A DNA stretch of 6,635 nt from Dehalococcoidia bacterium (GTDB lineage: Bacteria > Chloroflexota > Dehalococcoidia > SM23-28-2), in contig JALHUG010000125.1 in NCBI GenBank assembly GCA_022866185.1, forward strand, positions 1 through 6,635, in the 5' to 3' direction. Shown one piece after another: positions 1 to 4,756 of this stretch (its first letter is position 1; every line of letters begins with the position of its first letter). The notes under the pieces are model-generated. The model ran no database searches. It saw nothing but the letters and a program-made list of their open reading frames with translations, and was not told where the DNA came from. The position numbers were made by a program, and so were the translations under genes.

Positions 1-182
1 AGCCCGTGGACGCCGACGGCCTCGCGGAGGATGGCCGTATCGGTGCGGCCGCTGAAACTGATGCCGGCGAAGCCATCGTCGATGCCGAAGAGCTGGGCGA
101 AGGCCAGGTTCATCGCCCGACCGCCGGCGCCGTCGCTATCCACTAGGGTCTTGTCGACATCGAAGAGGAGGAACCTGGTCAA
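1..182 (-). CDS. HAD-superfamily hydrolase, N-terminal part (cut by window edge)
   Basis: Reading the minus strand from a TTG at 182 gives 60 codons of a haloacid-dehalogenase-like phosphatase. The HAD motif I, FLLFDVDKTLVDSD, lies at residues 4-17. Asp8 would be the nucleophile and Asp10 the acid/base; the usual Gly after DxD is Lys here. A GRTDTAIL segment near residues 45-52 is typical of phosphoglycolate-phosphatase-like members and belongs to the cap region. The family hydrolyses small phosphate esters in the cytoplasm; the substrate cannot be told from this fragment. TTG is the only sensible start: a TAG lies in frame 21 bases upstream, and motif I must sit near the N-terminus. That TAG is also the stop codon of the upstream DegV gene, so the two genes share a frame and are probably co-transcribed. 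No strong Shine-Dalgarno site precedes the TTG, so translational coupling is possible. The C-terminal part is outside the window. Confidence 0.8.
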   Translation of the reverse strand, partial: MTRFLLFDVDKTLVDSDGAGGRAMNLAFAQLFGIDDGFAGISFSGRTDTAILREAVGVHG

Positions 183-203
183 TGCTGCAGCGCTCGCAGA
201 TCG

Positions 204-1103
204 CTAGGAAGGCTGGGGATCGGGCTCTGGCTCCGGCTCTTGCTCCCAGACGACGCCCACCACCCGCTTACCCACGTGGACCAGCAAGGCGGGCGTCATC
301 TTGGTCTCTAGGATCTGCTCCCTGTTGAGGCCCAGCCTTTGGGAGAGCTTGTGGACAACCATCTCTTTGAGGTCGGGTGCCATTCCCTCCACCACCGAGA
401 CTACGCCCGACCTGTAGGTCTGCTGCACTTCGTCAACCATGCGATCGACGGCCCTCTCCATGCGCCCCCGCACCCTGGCGCAGAGAGCCAAAGCCCCGTC
501 CCTGGCGGTGATGATCGGTCTGATCTGCAGGGCATTGCTGAGCAGATACTGGAAGTGGCGAGCCCGTCCGCTCTTCGCCAGGTACTTGGTCGTCTCCAAG
601 GCTACCATCAGGCGCAGATTTCCGCGCATGTTCTCCAACAGGCGCTTGGCCTCGTGGAGGGGATGGCCCAGGTCGCGCGCACGGGCCGCCTCCAGGACAA
701 GCATGCCCTCCACCATCGAGCCACTGAGGGAGTCCACCACCTCGATCTCTGAGTCGGGATACTCCTTCTCCACCATCTCCGCCGCCTGAACGGCAGCATC
801 GTAGGTATTGCTCACCTTGTGGGAGATGGTGACGGTGAGAATCCGCGACAGGCCCTGCTTGATGTGGGACATGAACGCCTCGGCGAAGCGAGAGGGGGCA
901 GGCGCCGCGGTGGTGGGATATCCCTTGCCCTTATCGTAGCGGTCGAGCAGTTGGGCGAACTCCTCCAGGGGCAGCACACCGTCATCGAGGCTGCTCTCCG
1001 TGCCGAAGTTGATGGTGTAGGGCACCACCGTGAGGCGCAGCTTCTCGCTGATGTCCGGCGGCAGGTCATGGCTGCTATCGCAGACGATGGCAAAGGGATC
1101 CAC
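204..1103 (-). CDS. DegV family protein (fatty-acid-binding)
   Basis: The 299-residue product matches the usual DegV length and order of motifs: CDSSHDLP at residues 8-15, PTTAAPAPSRF at 63-73 (the TSxPSP-type lipid head-group loop), SNTYDAA at 98-104, VVDSLSGSMVEG at 122-133, KYLAKSGRA at 173-181, then an LQIRPII segment. DegV/FakB proteins bind a fatty acid in the cytoplasm. In Firmicutes FakB presents it to the kinase FakA for phosphorylation; no FakA-like gene is visible here, so the partner is unknown. The start is GTG at 1103, preceded by a strong GAAGGAGG site (1113-1120). The C-terminus ends in an odd acidic, proline-rich tail (EQEPEPEPDPQPS) beyond the folded domain. The HAD gene follows after 21 bases, which suggests a two-gene operon. 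Family assignment is firm; the biological role is inferred. Confidence 0.93.
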   Translation of the reverse strand: MDPFAIVCDSSHDLPPDISEKLRLTVVPYTINFGTESSLDDGVLPLEEFAQLLDRYDKGKGYPTTAAPAPSRFAEAFMSHIKQGLSRILTVTISHKVSNTYDAAVQAAEMVEKEYPDSEIEVVDSLSGSMVEGMLVLEAARARDLGHPLHEAKRLLENMRGNLRLMVALETTKYLAKSGRARHFQYLLSNALQIRPIITARDGALALCARVRGRMERAVDRMVDEVQQTYRSGVVSVVEGMAPDLKEMVVHKLSQRLGLNREQILETKMTPALLVHVGKRVVGVVWEQEPEPEPDPQPS

Positions 1104-1124
1104 GCCTCGCTCCCTCCTTCAAGC

Positions 1125-1133
1125 ATTCTAGCA
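1125..1133 (-). promoter_or_regulatory. Extended -10 promoter candidate for the degV-like gene
   Basis: The minus strand reads TGCTAGAAT, a TGn extended -10 with a 5/6 match to TATAAT. No good -35 lies 16-18 bases upstream, which is tolerated for extended -10 promoters. Transcription would begin near 1118, giving a very short leader that barely includes the Shine-Dalgarno site, which weakens the call. Confidence 0.35.
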
Positions 1134-1170
1134 ACTGGTGGCCCCGTCCCGCTAGCCCCTGCAGGCTGCA

Positions 1171-1403
1171 ACTGGTTCATGATTGGGGGTTCTGGGCTTG
1201 CACACAACCCCAGCCTAAAGGCTGGGGCATGGGGAGGCGAATCTGATGCCCCCGCCTTATGGCGTTCAACTATTTAAATTCACCTCTGCGGGATAAATCC
1301 CGCAGCTTCCCCAAAGCTGAGGGTTTCAACCCTCAGGGGTGTTCTTATTTTCTTGATCGCCTTCAGGCTGGGGTCGAGAATCAGGCGCCAACGGCGAACC
1401 GGC
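1171..1403 (+). repeat. MITE-like palindromic element, copy 1 (long form)
   Basis: This non-coding element is related to the one at 3348-3515 and has the same orientation. The left end has GGTTCATGATTGG and the right end CCAACGGCGAACC; these are imperfect inverted repeats of each other (about 11 of 18 positions). A 59-base core (1200-1258) matches 3386-3444 at 56 positions. It contains the hairpin CCCCAGCC-taaa-GGCTGGGG (1208-1227). The GGGGCAT at 1224-1230 can instead pair with ATGCCCC at 1246-1252, so the two stems exclude each other. Relative to copy 2 it carries roughly 90 extra bases with further hairpins. No open reading frame of its own and no transposase is seen. A non-autonomous mobile element is the best reading; the mobilising enzyme is unknown. 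Confidence 0.7.
1287..1354 (+). repeat. Hairpin cluster with T-rich tail inside copy 1
   Basis: Three stems follow one another: TGCGGGA-taaa-TCCCGCA (1287-1304), AGCTT/AAGCT (1304-1318) and CTGAGGGT-ttca-ACCCTCAG (1317-1336). A T-rich stretch, TTCTTATTTTCTT, follows at 1341-1353. The last stem plus T-rich tail resembles a rho-independent terminator on the plus strand, though the tail starts a few bases after the stem and is interrupted. The whole block is absent from copy 2, so it looks like a nested insertion. The style recalls the subterminal hairpins of IS200/IS605-type ends, but no Y1 transposase or TnpB sequence accompanies it. Confidence 0.5.
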
Positions 1404-1422
1404 CTCCCGCTAGCCCCGCCGA

Positions 1423-1453
1423 TTGACAGCGCGGCTCGCTGCTAGGGTATCAT
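1423..1453 (+). promoter_or_regulatory. Promoter candidate for the hydroxyacid dehydrogenase gene
   Basis: A perfect -35 TTGACA (1423-1428) is followed after 19 bases by TATCAT (1448-1453, 5/6 match to TATAAT). The spacer is longer than ideal. Transcription would begin around 1460, just before the AAGAGGTG Shine-Dalgarno site, so the leader is very short. The -35 lies 20 bases after the right end of the palindromic element. Confidence 0.5.
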
Positions 1454-1471
1454 GCATGGCAAGAGGTGAAT

Positions 1472-2482
1472 ATGGCAGAGATGAGGGAGGCCAAGGTCTT
1501 CGTCACGCGCGAACTTCCCAGCGCGGCCCTCGATCCGCTGGCAGAAGTGGCGACCGTGAGGGTCTGGCCGGGCGAGCTGCCACCGCCGCCGGACGTCCTG
1601 TTGGCGGAGGCGGCGGATGCTGATGCCCTCCTCACCCTCCTCACCGACCGCATCGATGCCGCGATCATGGCGGCGGCACCGCGACTGCGCGTCATCAGCA
1701 ACATGGCCGTTGGCCACGACAACATCGACATGCAGGAGGCCAGCCGGCGGGCGATCCTGGTGACCAACACGCCCGGCATCCTGACCGAGACCACGGCCGA
1801 CTTCGCCTTCGCCCTCCTGCTGGCCGCCGCTCGCCGCGTGGTAGAGGCCGACCGCTACACTCGCCAGGGTCGCTGGCAGACGTGGGGGCCGCAAATCCTC
1901 CTGGGGCAGGACGTGCACGACGCCACCCTGGGGTTGGTGGGCCTGGGCCGCGTCGGCCTGGAGGTGGCCAAGAGGGGGCGTGGTTTCGGCATGCGCGTCC
2001 TCTATCACGATGCGATCCGCAGGCTCAAAGAGGAGCGCCGCTACGGCCTGGCCTATGTGGAGCTGGAGCAGCTTCTGGCGGAGTCCGACTTCGTCAGTCT
2101 GCACGTGCCCCTCACTGCCGAGACTCACCACCTTATCGGCGAGCGAGAGCTGTCGCTCATGAAACCTACAGCCGTTCTCATCAACACTGCCCGCGGGGCG
2201 GCAGTGGATCAACGAGCCCTGTGGCGCTTCCTCAAGGAGAGGCGCATCGCCGCTGCCGCCATCGACGTCAGCGAGCAGGAACCCATCGCCCCCGACGAGC
2301 CCCTCCTGGCCCTGGAGAACATCATCATCACACCGCACATTGCCAGCGCCAGCGTCGCCACCCGCCTGGGCATGGCCAAGATGGCTGTGGACAATCTGCT
2401 CGCGGCTCTGCGAGGCCAGGTGCCACCCCACTGCGTCAACCGTGAGGTCGTCCGCCGTTGGCGCCGAGCCCTGCCCGGATGA
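1472..2482 (+). CDS. D-2-hydroxyacid dehydrogenase (glyoxylate/hydroxypyruvate reductase type)
   Basis: The 336-residue cytoplasmic enzyme would reduce a 2-oxoacid such as glyoxylate or hydroxypyruvate with NAD(P)H. The Rossmann motif GLGRVG is at residues 157-162. The catalytic triad of the family is intact: Arg241 (NTARGAAVD), Glu270 (DVSEQEP) and His289 (TPHIAS). The substrate-domain segment SNMAVGHDNID (76-86) and the NTPGILTETTADFAFALLL stretch (99-117) are typical of the glyoxylate/hydroxypyruvate reductase subgroup. Asp180 near the end of the second Rossmann strand (VLYHDA) favours NADH over NADPH, an inference only. I chose ATG 1472 because AAGAGGTG sits 4-5 bases before it; an in-frame GTG at 1466 overlaps that site, and ATG 1481 is also possible. 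Length and motifs are complete. The gene lies between the two palindromic elements together with the PRTase gene, which has its own promoter. Confidence 0.93.
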   Translation: MAEMREAKVFVTRELPSAALDPLAEVATVRVWPGELPPPPDVLLAEAADADALLTLLTDRIDAAIMAAAPRLRVISNMAVGHDNIDMQEASRRAILVTNTPGILTETTADFAFALLLAAARRVVEADRYTRQGRWQTWGPQILLGQDVHDATLGLVGLGRVGLEVAKRGRGFGMRVLYHDAIRRLKEERRYGLAYVELEQLLAESDFVSLHVPLTAETHHLIGERELSLMKPTAVLINTARGAAVDQRALWRFLKERRIAAAAIDVSEQEPIAPDEPLLALENIIITPHIASASVATRLGMAKMAVDNLLAALRGQVPPHCVNREVVRRWRRALPG

Positions 2483-2497
2483 AGCACCAACGGCAGC

Positions 2498-2526
2498 TTG
2501 ACAGCGCCTAGGCGTAGTGATATCGT
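2498..2526 (+). promoter_or_regulatory. Promoter candidate for the PRTase gene
   Basis: TTGACA (2498-2503), a 17-base spacer, and TATCGT (2521-2526; 4/6 match to TATAAT) lie just after the dehydrogenase stop. TTGACAGCGC here is identical to the first ten bases of the promoter at 1423. The implied transcription start is near 2533, giving a leader of about 75 bases before ATG 2610. Confidence 0.55.
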
Positions 2527-2541
2527 TTTGCCACTCTTGGG

Positions 2542-2601
2542 GCCTCTGCTCGCGGGGGCTGCCTCTTCTGCGGCGAGGCCCTCTCTAGTTCGAGCAGAGG
2601 C
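2542..2601 (+). promoter_or_regulatory. Folded leader sequestering the PRTase Shine-Dalgarno site
   Basis: GCCTCTGCTCG (2542-2552) and CGAGCAGAGGC (2591-2601) form a perfect 11-base inverted repeat around a 38-base loop. The right arm contains AGAGG, the likely Shine-Dalgarno site for ATG 2610. Inside the loop, GCCTC (2561-2565) can pair with GAGGC (2575-2579). GCCTCT at 2561-2566 can alternatively pair with AGAGGC at 2596-2601. These four segments can thus form alternative structures, the logic expected of a translational attenuator or thermosensor. It matches no riboswitch class I recognise, and I do not see a convincing PyrR-type binding loop. Confidence 0.5.
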
Positions 2602-2609
2602 GGGGTGAT

Positions 2610-3266
2610 ATGGGTCGTTCTGCTCCTCGCGCTGCCGGTAATCTGTGGCTGGCCAGGACCCTGTGGGATCTGGGATCTGTCCAGTTTGGCGACTTCACCC
2701 TGGGAAGGACGACCCTCCACTCCCCCGTCTACGTCAACGTGCGCCTGCTGATCAGCAAGCCCAAAGCCCTGAGGCGGGCGGCTCGCCTGATCTACCAAGA
2801 CGTGCGTACTCTCCAGAGGATGCTCCACCCCCGCGTCGCCCCCTTCGATCGGGTGGCGGGCATCCCCTTCGGTGGGTTGCACCTAGCCACCGTCTTCTCC
2901 CTCATCGCCGACGTGCCCATGGTGTATGTTCACCCGTCCAAGGACCGCGACGCCTCTACCCCGTTCATAGAGGGCACATACGAACGGGGTGAGACAGTCC
3001 TTCTCATCGATGATCTCGTCACCGGCGGTGGCAACATCATCGAGACGGCTGCCGTCCTGGGGATGGCTGGCCTGAAAGTGAAGGACGCGGTGGTTCTGCT
3101 GGATCGCCACGAGGGAGCCAAGGACCGCCTGAAGGCCAACGGCTACAACCTCATATCCATACTCGGCCTGGAGCCGATGCTCAACTACCTGATGGCCAGC
3201 GGTAGGATCGAGGAAGACTGGTACCGCAAGAGCATCGACTACATCCTGTCCCGCCGCCCCGCCTGA
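2610..3266 (+). CDS. Orotate-phosphoribosyltransferase-like protein (PyrE-like, divergent)
   Basis: The 218-residue protein has the type I PRTase fold. The PRPP-binding motif VLLIDDLVTGGG is at residues 130-141, GIPFGGLHLA at 84-93, and an N-terminal FGDFTLGRTTLHSPVYVNVR hood segment begins at 26. Overall order and length fit PyrE, which makes orotidine monophosphate from orotate and PRPP in pyrimidine synthesis. However, the FTLKSGxxSP lysine segment reads FTLGRTTLHSP, and the catalytic loop normally like RKEAKDHG reads HPSKDRDAS (108-116). Several expected Lys/Arg/His residues are therefore changed, although a Lys-Asp pair survives. It may be a real OPRT from a divergent lineage or a paralogue with another base or a regulatory role. 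ATG 2610 is preceded by AGAGG and a GGGGTG stretch. No other pyrimidine gene is nearby. Confidence 0.82.
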   Translation: MGRSAPRAAGNLWLARTLWDLGSVQFGDFTLGRTTLHSPVYVNVRLLISKPKALRRAARLIYQDVRTLQRMLHPRVAPFDRVAGIPFGGLHLATVFSLIADVPMVYVHPSKDRDASTPFIEGTYERGETVLLIDDLVTGGGNIIETAAVLGMAGLKVKDAVVLLDRHEGAKDRLKANGYNLISILGLEPMLNYLMASGRIEEDWYRKSIDYILSRRPA

Positions 3267-3347
3267 TCGACAGCCATCAAATCGCTGTAACACCAGGGGG
3301 AAAAGTTCGTCTTCCAATGGATCGCAGGATTCACAGGATGGGGCGTA

Positions 3348-3515
3348 ATTGGTTCACGATTGGTGGGTTCTGAACTCCCAGGTTCGCACACAACCCCAGC
3401 CTCAAGGCTGGGGCATGGGGAGGCGAATCCGATGCCCCCACCTTTGCGCCGGAGGCGCATCCGCCTTCGGAGGACAGGCGGGGGTCGAGAACTAAACCAC
3501 CAACGGCGAACCAAT
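3348..3515 (+). repeat. MITE-like palindromic element, copy 2 (short form, 168 bases)
   Basis: The ends are clear inverted repeats: ATTGGTTCACGATTGGTG (3348-3365) against the reverse complement of 3498-3515, ATTGGTTCGCCGTTGGTG, matching at 15 of 18 positions. Inside are the hairpin CCCCAGCC-tcaa-GGCTGGGG (3394-3413), a competing GGGGCAT/ATGCCCC pairing, and the hairpin CCGGAGGCG-catc-CGCCTTCGG near 3449-3470 with one G-T pair. The CCCCC after ATG can also pair with the GGGGG before TCGAGAA, closing a larger stem. It shares a 59-base core (56 identical) and a 13-base right end with copy 1. It has no coding capacity. No certain target-site duplication is seen. It lies between the PRTase stop and the lipoprotein promoter. 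Confidence 0.75.
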
Positions 3516-3533
3516 GGGGATGGGTCTGTTTTT

Positions 3534-3562
3534 TTGACCTAGCCCACCCGAAGTGCTAGACT
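3534..3562 (+). promoter_or_regulatory. Promoter candidate for the lipoprotein gene
   Basis: TTGACC (3534-3539), a 17-base spacer and TAGACT (3557-3562; 4/6 match to TATAAT) lie between the palindromic element and the lipoprotein start. A run of seven T overlaps the -35 at 3529-3535. The implied leader is about 40 bases and holds the Shine-Dalgarno site AAGGAG (3598-3603). Confidence 0.5.
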
Positions 3563-3611
3563 TCTGCAAACGAGGGCCTGCCTAGCGGCGGGAAGGGAAG
3601 GAGTCGGACAT

Positions 3612-4487
3612 ATGCGAATCTTATCTCTTGCCATGGTCACTATCTTGACAGTCGCTTGTCTTACAGCCTGTGGCGGAGGTGGAGACGAAAAGGAAAACGA
3701 CGAAAATGCACCAGCGGCCGCAGGAACTCCCACCGCTGCTGCGGCGGGCACGGCACGTGCCACCGCCACTGTAGCGGCCACGGCCACTGCCAAGCGCACC
3801 CCCACGGCCACTGCCAAGCGCACTCCCACCCCCACCGGGGAAGCCTTCGGTTCCCTCAGCGGTCTGGACAGCTACCGCTACACCATGACGATGGATCTGA
3901 AAGGTTTGGGGAGCGCCTTGACCGAGAGCTTCGGCGGCCTGACAGGCGAGGAGTCGGGCACCATGCCCGAGACCATACACATGGAGATTGTCGGGGCGTT
4001 CGTGGCGCCGGATAAGGCCGAGGCCAATATGAGCATTGGTGGCCTCACTGACGAAATCTCGATGACCGTCATCGGAGACCAGCAGTGGATGAAGTGGGGT
4101 GACATGGTCATGGGCCCCGACACCTTCGAAGGCGACCTCTCGGACATGAGCCTAGCCGAAGCCATGTGGGGCAGCTTCGAGGAAGGGGCCAGTGGGCTGA
4201 CCTGCAGCAGCGAGAAGAAAGAGACGGTGAACGGCGGTCCCTCTGTCCACTGCGGCATCGACGAGGCTAGCTTCGAGGAGCTCGCCTCCCTGTTTGGCGA
4301 AACGGAGACGACGGGCGACATAGACGAGTTGAGTCTCGATTTGTGGCTGGCGGAAGACGGAGGCTGGCCTGTGCGTCTGCAGGCACATGTGGCAGGGACC
4401 GATGAGTCCGGCCAGGATATGGAGGCCGAACTCGAGATGGACATTACCGACGTCAACGAGGAGATCGGCATCGAGCCTCCCAGGTAG
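3612..4487 (+). CDS. Secreted lipoprotein, possibly LppX/LolA-like fold
   Basis: The first 20 residues are a lipoprotein signal peptide: short basic start, hydrophobic stretch, lipobox LTAC with Cys20 as the lipid-modified residue. A Gly4 run and an acidic patch follow, then an Ala/Thr/Pro linker (about 34-76) with two tandem TATAKRTP units (57-72). The rest (about 80-291) is an acidic, beta-strand-rich domain starting LDSYRYTMTMD, with a VAPDKAEANMSI segment and IGDQQWMKWGDM. This pattern resembles LppX/LolA-type lipid-binding lipoproteins of Gram-positive and Chloroflexota genomes; I assign that fold only tentatively. Cys198 and Cys214 could form a disulphide outside the membrane. ATG 3612 has AAGGAG eight bases upstream. 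It has its own promoter and no operon partner. Ligand and role are unknown. Confidence 0.85.
   Translation: MRILSLAMVTILTVACLTACGGGGDEKENDENAPAAAGTPTAAAAGTARATATVAATATAKRTPTATAKRTPTPTGEAFGSLSGLDSYRYTMTMDLKGLGSALTESFGGLTGEESGTMPETIHMEIVGAFVAPDKAEANMSIGGLTDEISMTVIGDQQWMKWGDMVMGPDTFEGDLSDMSLAEAMWGSFEEGASGLTCSSEKKETVNGGPSVHCGIDEASFEELASLFGETETTGDIDELSLDLWLAEDGGWPVRLQAHVAGTDESGQDMEAELEMDITDVNEEIGIEPPR
3781..3828 (+). repeat. 24-base tandem repeat in the lipoprotein linker
   Basis: Two adjacent 24-base units (3781-3804 and 3805-3828) differ at a single base and encode TATAKRTP twice. The near-identity, including at silent positions, points to recent duplication or slippage. The unit is in frame, so copy-number change would alter linker length without breaking the gene. 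Confidence 0.8.
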
Positions 4488-4501
4488 CAGTGGCCGCTGG
4501 G
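4479..4501. terminator. Weak stem-loop between convergent genes
   Basis: CCCAG (4479-4483) and CTGGG (4497-4501) can pair across the lipoprotein stop and the 19-base gap before the convergent HTH gene stop. There is no T-run on either strand, so this is at best a weak or factor-assisted terminator. No better terminator was seen in the gap. Confidence 0.2.
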
Positions 4502-4506
4502 GACAC

Positions 4507-4722
4507 TCAGAGCAGGCGGCGGACGGGCTTGCGGCCGGGGCGGGGGTCGTAGTTGGCCTTGAACATCTCCAGCTTGTCGCGCTCGATGAGGTACTTGCCA
4601 GCGAACAAGAGGGCGGGAACCTTCTTCTGCTTGATCAGACGCCGGAGACTCTGGGGGTGAATGCCCAGGGTTCGTGCTGCCTCCACTAGATCTAGGTAGT
4701 TATCGAACGGGGTGTCGACCAT
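4507..4722 (-). CDS. Small HTH DNA-binding protein (excisionase/BldC-like, MerR-type wing)
   Basis: The 71-residue protein is a single winged-helix domain of the excisionase/BldC type: YLDLVEAARTLGIHPQSLRR spans residues 9-28. Helix 1 is LVEAARTLG, the recognition helix follows HPQSL (22-36), and the wing is LFAGKYLIERDKLEMF (39-54). A basic tail, RPGRKPVRRLL (61-71), probably adds DNA contacts. Such proteins act as small regulators or as recombination-direction factors. With no integrase nearby, a regulator is more likely. ATG 4722 has an excellent GGGAGGGG site a few bases upstream. Its stop lies 19 bases from the convergent lipoprotein stop. The gene diverges from the acyltransferase gene with only 34 bases between the annotated starts, and that gap holds a tandem octamer that could be its own operator. 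Confidence 0.85.
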   Translation of the reverse strand: MVDTPFDNYLDLVEAARTLGIHPQSLRRLIKQKKVPALLFAGKYLIERDKLEMFKANYDPRPGRKPVRRLL

Positions 4723-4733
4723 TCCCCTCCCCT

Positions 4734-4755
4734 AGTCTATTAACACGCTAATACG
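4734..4755 (-). promoter_or_regulatory. Tandem octamer and -10-like box upstream of the HTH gene
   Basis: On the minus strand, CGTATTAG and CGTGTTAA (4755-4740) stand head to tail, differing at two positions, and abut TAGACT (4739-4734), a -10-like hexamer identical to that of the lipoprotein promoter. BldC-type proteins are known to bind AT-rich direct repeats cooperatively, so autoregulation is plausible. A TTGACA on the minus strand at 4782-4777 is too far from this -10 to make a standard promoter. Evidence is pattern only. Confidence 0.35.
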
Positions 4756-4756
4756 C

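Larger units (their letters stand above)
1147..1417. repeat. 13-base direct repeats bracketing the first palindromic element
   Basis: TCCCGCTAGCCCC occurs at 1147-1159 and again, identical, at 1405-1417. The second copy begins one base after the right end of the palindromic element. The first lies 11 bases before its left end, separated by the small palindrome TGCAGGCTGCA. This could be a target-site duplication with degraded or misjudged left boundary, or chance; the asymmetry keeps confidence low. Confidence 0.4.

Noticed and set aside
819..1277. Plus-strand frame of 152 codons running from the DegV gene into the intergenic repeat
   Set aside because: It is antisense to DegV motifs and reads into palindromic non-coding DNA; no motif supports it.
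1200..1340. Possible CRISPR array
   Set aside because: The palindromes differ in sequence and have no regular spacers; the region matches a two-copy dispersed element.
1442..2431. Long open frame (329 codons) on the minus strand across the dehydrogenase gene
   Set aside because: It is antisense to a gene with a full set of dehydrogenase motifs; its product is rich in Gly/His/Gln/Arg with no recognisable domain, as expected for a shadow frame in GC-rich DNA.
2485..2494. CACCAACGGC upstream of the PRTase promoter, identical to ten bases of the right end of copy 2, as a third element remnant
   Set aside because: Only ten bases match, with no left end, core or hairpin nearby; it may be chance or a remnant too small to support.
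3270..3290. Terminator after the PRTase gene (ACAGC/GCTGT stem)
   Set aside because: The stem is five bases with a long loop and no T-run follows.
3325..3339. CAGGAT-TCA-CAGGAT short direct repeat after the PRTase gene
   Set aside because: Two six-base units are too short to call a repeat family from this window alone.
3348..3515. Assignment to the IS200/IS605 family
   Set aside because: Subterminal hairpins fit that style, but the element has terminal inverted repeats, which IS200/IS605 elements lack, and no Y1 transposase or TnpB is present.
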